A stretch of DNA of 14,035 bases from CAZGYE01 sp964530165 (GTDB lineage: Bacteria > Planctomycetota > Planctomycetia > Planctomycetales > Planctomycetaceae), in the NCBI GenBank assembly GCA_964530165.1, contig CAZGYE010000134.1, forward strand, positions 1 to 14,035, in the 5' to 3' direction. Shown in pieces: positions 1-7,373 of the stretch. How positions within the stretch are numbered: position 1 is the first letter of the stretch; every line of letters starts with the position of its first letter. The notes beneath the pieces were generated by a model. It had not been told where the DNA came from, searched no databases, and was given only the letters and a program-made list of their open reading frames with translations. Both the position numbers and the translations under genes were made by a program.

Positions 1-33
1 CAATGCCCTTGAAAACCAACGAGCTTTCATAGA

Positions 34-54
34 AGGGCAGGCTCCCGCCTGCCG
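34..54. repeat. GC-rich hairpin repeat, copy 1
   Basis: A 21-bp sequence containing the hairpin GGCAGGC-TCCC-GCCTGCC. Its exact reverse complement occurs at 201-221, so the two copies face each other 146 bp apart. From general knowledge, this type of GGCAGGCGGGAGCCTGCC hairpin is scattered between genes in planctomycete genomes; I could not search for copies here. It may be a REP-like element or a transcription terminator. Nothing else was recognised in the first 224 bases. Confidence 0.7.
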
Positions 55-200
55 TGATTCAACATGGTTCGCCGCACGTTTCTGCAAGGTTTCCGAAATC
101 AAATGTAACCACGGTGAAAAAAAACGTTCCGCCGGGGATCGAGGCGCGCCGGTCGTTCGGCATAAGAGGAGTTTACCAGACACGAACCCTCCGAACAAAG

Positions 201-221
201 CGGCAGGCGGGAGCCTGCCCT
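201..221. repeat. GC-rich hairpin repeat, copy 2 (terminator-like)
   Basis: Perfect inverted copy of the 34-54 hairpin. It begins 3 bp beyond the TAA stop (225-227) of the minus-strand gene that ends at 225. On that strand it reads as a 7-bp GC stem with a TCCC loop followed by GCTTTGTT, so it could terminate that transcript. The T tract is weak, so terminator function is inference; the repeat itself is read directly. Confidence 0.7.
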
Positions 222-224
222 ACG

Positions 225-767
225 TTACTTGATTACGCGATTCGAACCACGAGGGGGAGAATAAAGATACGTGACCCCCTCGAAGCGATCGATATGATTC
301 ACAGGCGGCTCTTCAGAACCTTGATGCTGCATGACTCGCGGTGCTACGACTTCGGCGTGGGCGTTCTTACACATTGCACAACAAAAGAGATTGCCGTCAC
401 GAGTTGCAAACCCGCCGCCTTCCCTGCTCTCACCTTTCACTTTTGCGATCTCACAGGCGATCAAGTAAATTCGTTTGACCAAAGGCCCGTATCCTTCGAC
501 ATAAAGATTGTCAAAGAGGCTCACGTTGCTTCGGCTGAAACCTTGACCGAGTCCCAACTTTGCCGGCTCTGCGTGGCAATTGATGATAAGAGCCTTCAGT
601 TCGCTTCGCCCACATCTTAGGGCAGTCGAAACGACATCGTCGATGATACTCTTGGCCGACTTACCTTTCGGCACTTTCCGGTTATACCACATTCGGTAGG
701 GCCAGCCCGGCGCATCCGCTGCATTGAGCACCAAAGCGGGCTGCGGCACTCTGATCCACTTTCCCAT
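225..767 (-). CDS. Unknown protein with caspase-fold-like (clan CD) His/Cys motifs
   Basis: A 180-aa protein with no signal peptide or membrane segment. I chose ATG at 767 over GTG at 773 because a GAGG Shine-Dalgarno sequence lies 5 nt before it. I do not recognise a named family. The middle has a hydrophobic strand ending in a histidine (ALIINCHAEP, His65), then a second strand ending in Ala-Cys (RIYLIACEIA, Cys105), then DGNLFCC and AEVVAP around residues 124-143. The order strand-His, strand-Ala-Cys, late strand is that of clan CD cysteine peptidases (caspases, C80, DUF4347-like domains), but usual His-Gly is His-Ala here, and sequence alone cannot prove the fold. Six cysteines (52, 64, 105, 129, 130, 133) are notable for a cytoplasmic protein. 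It lies 54 bp downstream of the SGNH hydrolase gene on the same strand and is followed by a hairpin. Function unknown. Confidence 0.7.
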   Translation of the reverse strand: MGKWIRVPQPALVLNAADAPGWPYRMWYNRKVPKGKSAKSIIDDVVSTALRCGRSELKALIINCHAEPAKLGLGQGFSRSNVSLFDNLYVEGYGPLVKRIYLIACEIAKVKGESREGGGFATRDGNLFCCAMCKNAHAEVVAPRVMQHQGSEEPPVNHIDRFEGVTYLYSPPRGSNRVIK

Positions 768-821
768 GGCCACCTCACGCTCGTAATTTGTTCTGTTCAG
801 ATTGACATGGGCGCTACGCCG

Positions 822-1520
822 TTATTTCTGCAGCGCCCCCAGAATTGTCTTGGCCACTTGACCGGCGAGCACCTTGGAGCCTTCAGGCGTGAAGTGCACG
901 TTGGCGGGCCGTTGGATTTTCTCCAACCGTTCGTTGGCAAACATGTAGAGATCGTCGGTGGCGATGCCGTTCTCTTCCATGATCTTCGCGGCCACGGCGT
1001 TGTATTTTTGCACGTCGTCGCTTTTCCGAGGCGGGACGACGCTTTTAGGAACCGGAGTGGTGCTGCACCAGATGAGCGTCGCACCGGTCCCTTTCATGCG
1101 TTGGACGAGCTTGCGCAAGTTCTTTTCGTACTCGTCCACGGGTACCTGGTGCTTTCCGTTGATGTACACCAAGTCGTGCAGACCCCAATTGAAGTGGATC
1201 ACGTTCCACTTTCCGTCTCCGAGCCATTTGTCGATGTTTGCCACACCACGGCTGGTGGGGCCCCCGTTGGTGGGAATACGGTGTACGTTGGCTTTTCCCT
1301 TGAGCAGCTCGCGGGTGGCGAGGGTGTAGCCGATCGAGATCGAATCCCCGATCAACAGCACGCGGGGTAATTTCGGATCGTCGACGATCTTGGCAAACGC
1401 CGGGCTAGGCCGTCGCTTCTTCTTGGCCTTCGTCTGCTGCTGGGCGTCGGTCGGCGTGCTGCATGTCGCCCACACAATGGCAGCCGTCACAAGCATCTGG
1501 AACGTTGCGAATCGTCTCAT
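822..1520 (-). CDS. Secreted SGNH/GDSL-type hydrolase
   Basis: A 232-aa exported protein of the SGNH hydrolase superfamily, whose members are esterases, lipases or carbohydrate deacetylases; the substrate cannot be told. Residues 1-26 form a signal peptide (MRRF, hydrophobic core, likely cut after TDA). Block I is LLIGDSIS near residue 58 with the nucleophile Ser. A glycine block follows (NGGPTSRG), then block III as FNWGLHDL, where the usual GxND is GLHD. The C-terminal block is ANVHFTPEGS, which keeps the catalytic His but has Ala three residues before it where Asp is usual. The start ATG has AGGAG 5 nt upstream. Planctomycetes often encode such proteins near sulfatases and sugar-degrading enzymes, but no such genes are next to it here. 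Family call is firm, activity is not. Confidence 0.88.
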   Translation of the reverse strand: MRRFATFQMLVTAAIVWATCSTPTDAQQQTKAKKKRRPSPAFAKIVDDPKLPRVLLIGDSISIGYTLATRELLKGKANVHRIPTNGGPTSRGVANIDKWLGDGKWNVIHFNWGLHDLVYINGKHQVPVDEYEKNLRKLVQRMKGTGATLIWCSTTPVPKSVVPPRKSDDVQKYNAVAAKIMEENGIATDDLYMFANERLEKIQRPANVHFTPEGSKVLAGQVAKTILGALQK

Positions 1521-1585
1521 GGTTTCTCCTCATTGATGTGAAATCGTTGGCTTCGCACGAGGCAAACAGGGCTCCGGAACTGATT

Positions 1586-1708
1586 CCAGATTATTCATAG
1601 AAACCCACACCGACGACTTGTCGTTGCTGGATGTGCCATGCAACCAGTGGGTTGCGACAACAAGTTGTCGGTTTGGGCACCACACGGGCAGCCTATGAAT
1701 AATCCGGA
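1586..1708. repeat. Palindromic element with terminal inverted repeats (MITE-like)
   Basis: The ends are inverted repeats of about 15 bp with one mismatch: CCAGATTATTCATAG at the left and the complement of CCGGATTATTCATAG at the right. Inside, a second imperfect inverted pair, ACCGACGACTTGT on the left and the complement of ACCGACAACTTGT on the right, brackets a small core near 1630-1650. The whole 123 bp can fold into a long interrupted hairpin. It has no coding capacity. It fills much of the 350-bp gap between the divergent SGNH and MutS-like genes; in the rest of that gap I saw no clear promoter. Whether it is a mobile MITE, a REP-type repeat or a regulatory RNA cannot be decided from one copy. 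Confidence 0.65.
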
Positions 1709-1870
1709 CTGATTATAGAGTTTTCGAACGAGCACACACAACCAACTCCAGCGGCCTCGAACCGACAAATCGTCGGCGAGTTCACTGGTTTGCGGACGGT
1801 GTTTTCGATAGAAGTTGAACAGACAGTTTCAAGGGTGCATTTGACTTGCAGCCCGACTTTCGCACGCGCG

Positions 1871-3688
1871 ATGTCCGATGCCGTCATGGATGATCCCCAT
1901 TCCACATATTTCGAGCGTCTCCGCGATCGGCAGCAGGCCGCCGGGCGCGACGCCTCGCTGGACCGTCGTATTTCGCAGGCCCGGGGCATTGTCTTTCTGG
2001 TCGGCCTGGCGATGGCGTGTTTGGTGTTCAGCCGCTGGTCAATGTCCGGCTGGTGGTTGTTGTTTCCCGCGACGATCTTTCTGCTGCTGGTGTTTTTTCA
2101 CGCTCGTGTCATTAGCCGGCTCAGCCGGGCCCGCGCCGCAGTCAAGTATTACCAAATCAGCAGGAATCGCCTCGACAACCGGTGGATCGATCACGGCGCC
2201 ACGGGAGAACGCTATTCCGATCCGGCTCACATGTATGCCGGCGATCTGGACATTTTCGGACAGGGCTCATTGTTTCAGCTCCTCTGCCGCGCTCGGACCC
2301 GGCTGGGTGAAGACACGCTGGCAAACTGGTTATCGAAGCCTGCCACGCCCCAGACCATCCGCGTCCGACACGCTGCCATTGAGGAGCTCCGCCGGAAACT
2401 CGATCTACGCGAAGAGGCGGCCCTGCTGGATGCCGAAGTTCACGACGACCTCGACCAGAACCGGCTGATCGGCTGGTCGCAGCAGCCGCCGCAAACGATC
2501 AGCCGCAAACACCGCGTCGCGGCCATTTTGTTGCCCCTGGCTGCCGTGCCGGGACTAATCGGCTGGGCGTTCTTCAAGACCGGCCCCTCTGGGTTCGTGA
2601 TCGTGCTGATCCTTGAGGTTCTGTTCACGTTCAGCCATCGCGCACAAATCAGGCAGGTAGCGGCCACCGTCAACGAAGCGGGTTCGGGTCTGGCCATCCT
2701 CTCGCAAGTGCTCTCGTTGATTGAGCGGGAACGCTTTACCAGTCGGCGGCTTGACGAGATACGCGCGGCGCTCGATACCGGCGGGCGGTCCCCTTCGCGG
2801 CGCATCAAGCAACTGCACGGTTTGATCGGGCATCTCAACAACAGCCTGCAAAACCAGTTCTTCGCGCCGATTGGACTCATCTTCTGCCTGCCGATCCACC
2901 TGGTGCACGCCATTGAGATGTGGCGGGTCCGGGTGGGCCGGCACATACCGGAGTGGTTGGAGGCGGTTGGGGAGTTCGAAGCCCTCTCGGCGCTGGCCGG
3001 CCATGCCTACGAGCATCCGAACGATCCATTTCCGGAGATTCTCGAAACCGGCCCTTGCTTCGAAGGTGAGGGGTTGGGGCATCCGCTGCTTCCCGAACAG
3101 GCATGTGTCCGCAACGACCTGGCGATCGGCCGGGACGTGCATCTAGTCCTGGTCAGCGGATCGAACATGTCGGGCAAGAGCACGTTGTTGCGGACGGTGG
3201 GCACAAACCTCGTTCTGGCACTGGCGGGAGCGCCCGTCCGGGCGAAACGGTTGTGTGTCTCTCCGATGCAGCTCGCCTCGGCCATGCGGATCCACGATTC
3301 GTTGCAGGACGGAAAGTCACTGTTTTACGCAGCCATCAGCCGGCTGAAGTCGATCGTTGAACTGACCGATCGAGAGCTTCCACTGCTGTTCTTGCTCGAC
3401 GAGATCCTGCAGGGTACGAACTCGCACGACCGTCGCGTCGGAGCTGAAGGCGTCATTCGCAAGCTGGTCAAGAGCGGCGCTCTCGGATTGGTGACGACAC
3501 ACGATCTGGCATTGACCGAGATCGTCGGTACGCTCGATTCCCAGGCGATCAACGTCCACTTCGAAGATCAGTTGGTTGACGGGAAGATGGCGTTCGACTA
3601 CCGTCTGCACCCCGGTGTTGTCCAGAAAAGCAACGCGCTGGAGCTGATGCGGATGATGGGCCTCGATTTGGCCCCGCCCAGCCCATGA
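1871..3688 (+). CDS. MutS-like ATPase with predicted transmembrane segments
   Basis: A 605-aa protein whose C-terminal third is the MutS ATPase domain: Walker A GSNMSGKST at about residue 430, Walker B LLFLLDEILQGT with Asp510-Glu511, and the TTHD motif with His544. There is no MutS mismatch-recognition domain and no Smr domain, so this is neither MutS1 nor MutS2. Two hydrophobic pairs (about 39-53 with 60-76, and 215-233 with 240-256) look like membrane spans. Similar proteins of about 600 aa occur in Bacteroidetes and Planctomycetes, annotated as MutS family proteins without known role. I chose ATG 1871: the frame is open back to TTG 1790, but the extra 27 residues look non-coding and MDDPHSTYFERL resembles family N-termini. 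ATG 1886 is an alternative; neither has a good ribosome site. It ends with TGA-TAA and converges on mgtE. Confidence 0.87.
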   Translation: MSDAVMDDPHSTYFERLRDRQQAAGRDASLDRRISQARGIVFLVGLAMACLVFSRWSMSGWWLLFPATIFLLLVFFHARVISRLSRARAAVKYYQISRNRLDNRWIDHGATGERYSDPAHMYAGDLDIFGQGSLFQLLCRARTRLGEDTLANWLSKPATPQTIRVRHAAIEELRRKLDLREEAALLDAEVHDDLDQNRLIGWSQQPPQTISRKHRVAAILLPLAAVPGLIGWAFFKTGPSGFVIVLILEVLFTFSHRAQIRQVAATVNEAGSGLAILSQVLSLIERERFTSRRLDEIRAALDTGGRSPSRRIKQLHGLIGHLNNSLQNQFFAPIGLIFCLPIHLVHAIEMWRVRVGRHIPEWLEAVGEFEALSALAGHAYEHPNDPFPEILETGPCFEGEGLGHPLLPEQACVRNDLAIGRDVHLVLVSGSNMSGKSTLLRTVGTNLVLALAGAPVRAKRLCVSPMQLASAMRIHDSLQDGKSLFYAAISRLKSIVELTDRELPLLFLLDEILQGTNSHDRRVGAEGVIRKLVKSGALGLVTTHDLALTEIVGTLDSQAINVHFEDQLVDGKMAFDYRLHPGVVQKSNALELMRMMGLDLAPPSP

Positions 3689-3742
3689 TAAAACGCCTCG
3701 CAGAAATCAGTTGACCGATTCTCGCCGCTGAATTTCCCGACA

Positions 3743-5083
3743 TCAGGACAGCATCAGGACGGCCACGGTGTAATAAACGATGACGCCGAGGAGGTCACTC
3801 AGGGAGGAAATCAACGGATTGGACATCAAGGCGGGGTCCATTCCCAAGCGTCTGAGTCCAAGAGGCAGCAAGGCACCGTTGACGGTTCCCATCAGAACAA
3901 CCACGAACACCGTGAACCCGACGACCGTCGCCTTGGGCACGTCGACGAAAAACAAGGCACAGACGAATCCGAGCAGCATCAGGGTCCCGCCGAGCATCAG
4001 GCCGACCAACAATTCATGGACGGCCACGCGCAGCTTGCTGTCTCGTCCGATTTCCCTCAAGGCTAACGTGCGAATGATGAGCGTGGCCGACTGCGAGCCA
4101 GCGTTCCCACCGCTGGCCAGTACGAGCGGAATAAACCAGACCATCCAGGCATAGTGCTCCGAGACTTCTCTGTATCCGCTCAGCACACTGGCGGTGATCA
4201 AAGCGGCGAGCAGCAGCAGGACGAGCCACACGCCACGTTTCAAGGCAATGGTTCTCAAAGGCGTTTCGAGGTAGCTATCTTCCAGCGGTTGGACGGCGCC
4301 CAGGAGATGGGCGTCTTCGGTGGCCTCTTCCTGCATCACGTCCAGGGCGTCGTCGTGGGTTACGATTCCCACCAGACGGTTCTGGTTGTCGACGACCGGA
4401 ATCGCGATGAAGTCGTATTTCGCCAAGTCCTGCGCCACGTCCTCCTGATCGTCGTCAACCTGGACCGAAAGCACGTCGTGCGTGGCGATCTCGGAGACCA
4501 AGACGTCCGGCTTGGCGAGAATCAGTTCGCGGAGTGACAGGATCCCGCGTAAGCGTCGGCCTTCGTCGATGATATAGACGTAATAAATCGTCTCACGATT
4601 CGGCGCCTGCAGCCGCAACTGGTCCAACGCTTCGCCGACGGTGATGTCCTCCGGCAGCGAGGCGTAATCGGTCGTCATGATCGAGCCGGCGCTGTCCTCC
4701 GGATACGAGAGCAGCTTGCGAATGTCGCTGCGTTCGGCCTGTGCGATCAGCGGAAGCAAGTCTTCCAGCCGTTCCGGATCCATCCGCGCGAGTAAATCGG
4801 CGCGGTCGTCGGGCGACATTTTTTCGAGAAGACGGGTCAACTGTTTCTGATCGAGGTCGTGAACCAGCTCGGCCTGCAGCGGAAGATCCATGAACTCGAT
4901 GATCTCGACCTGCCGTTCCAGAGAGCAGTTCCCCAGCACCCGCCAGATGCCGGCGACGTCAAGCCCCTCCAGGACTTCGGCCGTCACGCCCGGGTGAAGC
5001 GCCTCGCAGAACTCTGTAAGTCCTTCGGCATCGTTCTCTTCGAGCATCTGCCGCAAGTCGGGCAGTAAGAGCGGGTTGTACAT
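3743..5083 (-). CDS. mgtE: Magnesium transporter MgtE
   Basis: A 446-aa Mg2+ channel of the inner membrane. Domains in order: helical MgtE N domain (about 1-130), two CBS domains (about 137-190 and 198-252) that sense Mg2+ and gate the pore, a linker, and five membrane helices (about 283-446). Family motifs are present: PLVLASGGNAGSQS at 319-332 and DPALMSNPLISSLSD at 416-430, the latter carrying the pore aspartate region. Length matches the family (about 450). The open frame reaches back to 5185, but ATG 5083 is chosen because AAAGGAG lies 7 nt upstream and the protein then starts at the N domain. It is transcribed away from its own promoter region, which is separated from rpsI by a terminator, so it is probably its own transcription unit. 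It converges on the MutS-like gene with 54 bp between stops. Very confident. Confidence 0.96.
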   Translation of the reverse strand: MYNPLLLPDLRQMLEENDAEGLTEFCEALHPGVTAEVLEGLDVAGIWRVLGNCSLERQVEIIEFMDLPLQAELVHDLDQKQLTRLLEKMSPDDRADLLARMDPERLEDLLPLIAQAERSDIRKLLSYPEDSAGSIMTTDYASLPEDITVGEALDQLRLQAPNRETIYYVYIIDEGRRLRGILSLRELILAKPDVLVSEIATHDVLSVQVDDDQEDVAQDLAKYDFIAIPVVDNQNRLVGIVTHDDALDVMQEEATEDAHLLGAVQPLEDSYLETPLRTIALKRGVWLVLLLLAALITASVLSGYREVSEHYAWMVWFIPLVLASGGNAGSQSATLIIRTLALREIGRDSKLRVAVHELLVGLMLGGTLMLLGFVCALFFVDVPKATVVGFTVFVVVLMGTVNGALLPLGLRRLGMDPALMSNPLISSLSDLLGVIVYYTVAVLMLS

Positions 5084-5131
5084 CGTTACGCTCCTTTCGA
5101 ACCGCGAAGAGAAAGAGAAACCATAAAAATG

Positions 5132-5159
5132 CCCCTGCCGGAAACGAGTCCGGCGGGGG
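5132..5159 (-). terminator. Rho-independent terminator of the rplM-rpsI operon
   Basis: An 11-bp stem with one G-T pair: CCCCTGCCGGA at 5132-5142 and TCCGGCGGGGG at 5149-5159, with a 6-nt loop. On the minus strand it is followed by CATTTTTATGG, a five-T tract. It lies 56 bp after the rpsI stop codon and before the mgtE start, so it separates the ribosomal operon from mgtE. Confidence 0.85.
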
Positions 5160-5215
5160 AAATCCTCAAGTGACTTGTCCGGCAAGCTCGTCGAAGTGAT
5201 TGGTGTGCAGCAGGC

Positions 5216-6183
5216 TCAACGCTTCGAGAACTGAAAGCTCTTGCGAGCTTTCTTGTAGCCGTACTTCTTCCTTTCTACCATTCGGCCGTCGCGCGTCAGG
5301 TAACCGCCCTCGGAGAGCACACGGTGTAAGTCCGGATCCATGGCCTGCAGCGCACGGGCAATTCCCAACACGATGGCCCCGGTCTGGCCGGTGGTTCCAC
5401 CGCCGTCGACCCGAACCCAGACGTCGACTTCCCCGTACGAGTCGGTCGCACGCAGCGGGGCTTCAATCATCTTCCGGTCTCGCTCGGTGCGGAAGTAATC
5501 GTCCAGCTCGCGATCGTTGATTGCCAATTTGCCGTCGCCCTGCTGGATGCGAACACGAGCCACAGAGGTTTTCCGCCGGCCCGTTCCCATCGCCACGCCG
5601 AATCGGTCGATCTTGCCACGAATGACCGGCGTCCGCTTCTCCGCAGCAACCGCTTCGACCGGAGCACCGCCGCCCAGCGTCAATTCCAGCGCCGCCGCTT
5701 CGTCGGCGGGTGTCTCGACCGGTTCGCTGGTATCGCCTGCGGGTGCCTCGACCGGTTCGCTGGTATCGNNNNNNNNNNNNNNNNNNNNNNNNNNNNNNNN
5801 NNNNNNNNNNNNNNNNNNNNNNNNNNNNNNNNNNNNNNNNNNNNNNNNNNNNNNNNNNNNNNNNNNNNCTCGACCGGTTCGCTGGTATCGCCTGCGGGTG
5901 CCTCGACCGGTTCGCTGGTATCGACGACGGGCGCCTCGGCCGCTTCGCCGACCGCTTCCGCCGGTTCCGCTGCGGGCTGTTCTTCAGACGCAGCCGCCTC
6001 TTCGGTCGCACTGGATTCCACACTCGTCTCGGCTGCTGCAGCGGTCTCGCCGCTGGACTCGGCAACCGACTCCGCTGCCGTGCCTGCAGCCTCCCCCGTT
6101 GATGCTTCCGGTTGTTCCGCAGCGGCGTCGGGAGTCGGCTCGGTCGGATCGGCGGGCGTTTGTTCCGGGGTTTCGTCTGCCAT
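5216..6183 (-). CDS. rpsI: Ribosomal protein S9 with long acidic repeat-containing N-terminal extension (interrupted by assembly gap)
   Basis: Small-subunit protein S9, whose C-terminal tail reaches the P-site tRNA. The last 128 residues are a full S9: GVAMGTGRRKTSVARVRI, YFRTERDRKMIEAPL, GGGTTGQTGAIVLGIARAL, and the canonical basic end KKARKSFQFSKR. Before this is an acidic Ala/Glu/Pro/Ser/Thr-rich region beginning MADETPEQTP at 6183, including at least four DTSEPVE units with APAG spacers. 100 N interrupt it. The apparent frame break is an artefact: the 33-bp repeat requires a true gap of 11 + 33k bases, and every such value restores one reading frame through S9. The protein is then at least 292 aa, against about 130 for ordinary S9. 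The start follows rplM by 50 bp with no clear ribosome site, and a shorter product from an internal start cannot be excluded. Confidence 0.93.
5714..5923. repeat. 33-bp in-frame tandem repeat in rpsI, broken by the gap
   Basis: The plus-strand unit starts CTCGACCGGTTCGCTGGTAT and continues CGCCTGCGGGTGC. Full or nearly full copies lie at 5714-5746, 5747-5768 (cut by the gap), 5869-5901 and 5902-5923 (diverging after that). Copies are nearly identical. On the minus strand each unit encodes the 11 residues DTSEPVEAPAG. Near-identical 33-bp copies explain why the assembly failed here, and the true copy number is unknown. Confidence 0.93.
5769..5868. other. Assembly gap (100 N)
   Basis: Exactly 100 N, the usual placeholder for a scaffold gap of unknown length. 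Both flanks are the same 33-bp repeat, so the missing DNA is probably more of it: 11 bp at minimum, or 11 plus a multiple of 33. Confidence 0.97.
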
Positions 6184-6233
6184 CGATTTTCAGTCCACGA
6201 AATTGAACAGCGACACGGTCGTGTCTTCGAAGG

Positions 6234-6722
6234 TTAAGGTAACAAGTGTTCTGGAAGCTCTTTCGGCTGTTGGGCTTGATGTGGGTGATTCGGTCCGGTG
6301 TAGAGCTTCAGCTTCTTGAGCATCTGCCGGCCCAGCTTGTTCTTCGGCAGCATTCTGCGAACCGCTTCCCGCAAAATCTGCTCGGGCTGGCGTTCCCACA
6401 ACTGGGCAGCCGTGGTCAGGCGGCGCCCACCGGGATAGCCGGTGTAGCGTTCGTAAATCTTGTGGAGCATTTTTTCGGTGAAGTACGGGTGACGCGGATG
6501 CGCCAACGCTTTGCCGCTGAAACGAACCCGCTCGGCATTCACCACGACGACACAGTCGCCACAATCGACGTGCGGCGTATAGGTCGGTTTGTGTTTGCCC
6601 ATCAGCACGATCGCCAATTTCGCGGCCAGACGACCCACGATCTGCGAATCCGCATCCACCACGTACCATTCGGGAGCGGTCTGTTCCTTTTTGGCCATAA
6701 AAGTTTTGGTCACGACTGGCAT
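6234..6722 (-). CDS. rplM: Ribosomal protein L13
   Basis: Large-subunit protein L13, an early-assembling 23S rRNA binder. The 162-aa product has the family motifs in order: WYVVDADSQIVGRLA, GKHKPTYTPHVDCGD, VNAERVRFSGKAL, TGYPGG, and LPKNKLGRQMLKKLKLYTG followed by NHPHQAQQP. The open frame runs upstream to 6836, but ATG 6722 (MPVVTKTFMAKK) gives an N-terminus that matches L13 proteins starting a few residues before the MA motif; ATG 6698 is the alternative. Neither has a good Shine-Dalgarno; an AGGA lies 17 nt before 6722. The C-terminus runs about 15 residues past the usual HPHxAQKP end. It heads the conserved rplM-rpsI operon, with rpsI starting 50 bp after its stop. Very confident on identity, moderate on start. 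Confidence 0.95.
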   Translation of the reverse strand: MPVVTKTFMAKKEQTAPEWYVVDADSQIVGRLAAKLAIVLMGKHKPTYTPHVDCGDCVVVVNAERVRFSGKALAHPRHPYFTEKMLHKIYERYTGYPGGRRLTTAAQLWERQPEQILREAVRRMLPKNKLGRQMLKKLKLYTGPNHPHQAQQPKELPEHLLP

Positions 6723-7029
6723 CCCGTTGGGGGTTGATTCCTCGCTGGTTCCTGCACTCGAATTGCGGCACCCTGCCAAGCGGCGGTCAGAGACAAGACG
6801 ACCCGGCTGCGCAGGCTTCCCGCACGGAAAGAGCAAAGGTTAACGACTTTGCGACCAGTGTTCAACAGCAGTGGGCCGAAAAACGCTGATCGGCCGCTGA
6901 GAGTCTTTCAGATCGCACGTTCCGGTACGTCCCGGGTGGCACGCCCTGACCCAACTTCCCCAGTCAGGTCGAAAAGTGGGTGAGTTCAAAATTGTCTTGG
7001 TAGTTTTTGTGACGTAAGTCATTGGCTGA

Positions 7030-7347
7030 TGGGCGGCGTATCTGGAACGTCTCGATGAAGCCCGTCGGTTGGGCGTCCAGCAGGCGGCGGAGGGAAAACG
7101 GGACTCTCGGCAGACGTTGTTTCCCGAACCGGAACCGAGATGGGTTGAAGAACCCCGCCGCGTGTTGCAAGAACTGCAAGAACTGCGCATAGTTGACGTC
7201 GTCATGCCGACGCGCGACGGCATCGAAATCCGCCGGCGCTGCATCACCAAACCGAGTGACCACCAGGAAATTCTGCTCCACAAACTCGGCCTGGAATTGC
7301 CATCGAAATCAAAACGGATTGAAAGCCTGTCCCACAACACCGTTCAC
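7030..7347 (+). pseudogene. C-terminal remnant of an IS1634-like transposase
   Basis: An open frame begins just after a TGA at 7027 and has no start codon with a ribosome site. It encodes YLERLDEARRLGVQQAA, then VVMPTRDGIEIRRRCITK and HQEILLHKLGLELP. The pattern of a short strand, TRDG, Arg-rich strand, then xHQxILLHxLxLxLP close to the end resembles the extreme C-terminus of IS1634/IS4-group transposases as I know them. The catalytic DDE region is absent, no terminal inverted repeats were found, and the frame runs on into the start of the next gene, so the 3' edge is approximate. I take it as a decayed insertion-sequence tail. This is pattern recognition, not a search result. The rest of 6723-7373 holds no other gene I can support. 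Confidence 0.45.
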
Positions 7348-7373
7348 ATCCGACGGCGTCAGGAGGTCAAACG

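Noticed and set aside
54..620. Plus-strand open frame of 188 aa opposite the caspase-like gene
   Set aside because: It overlaps the better-supported minus gene, begins inside a hairpin repeat, reads through a second one, and shows no family motifs.
1790..1870. Longer N-terminus of the MutS-like protein from TTG 1790
   Set aside because: No ribosome site, and the 27 residues do not resemble the family N-terminus, which begins near ATG 1871 or 1886.
5714..5923. CRISPR array suggested by regularly repeated 33-bp units
   Set aside because: Units are contiguous without spacers and encode an in-frame peptide repeat; no cas genes are present.
5463..6183. Frameshift or split of rpsI at the N run
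   Set aside because: The shift depends on the arbitrary 100-N length. The 33-bp repeat predicts 11 + 33k missing bases, which keeps a single frame.
6840..7340. 166-aa minus-strand open frame upstream of rplM
   Set aside because: Ser/Arg-rich with no motif; the plus strand there gives the transposase-like reading.
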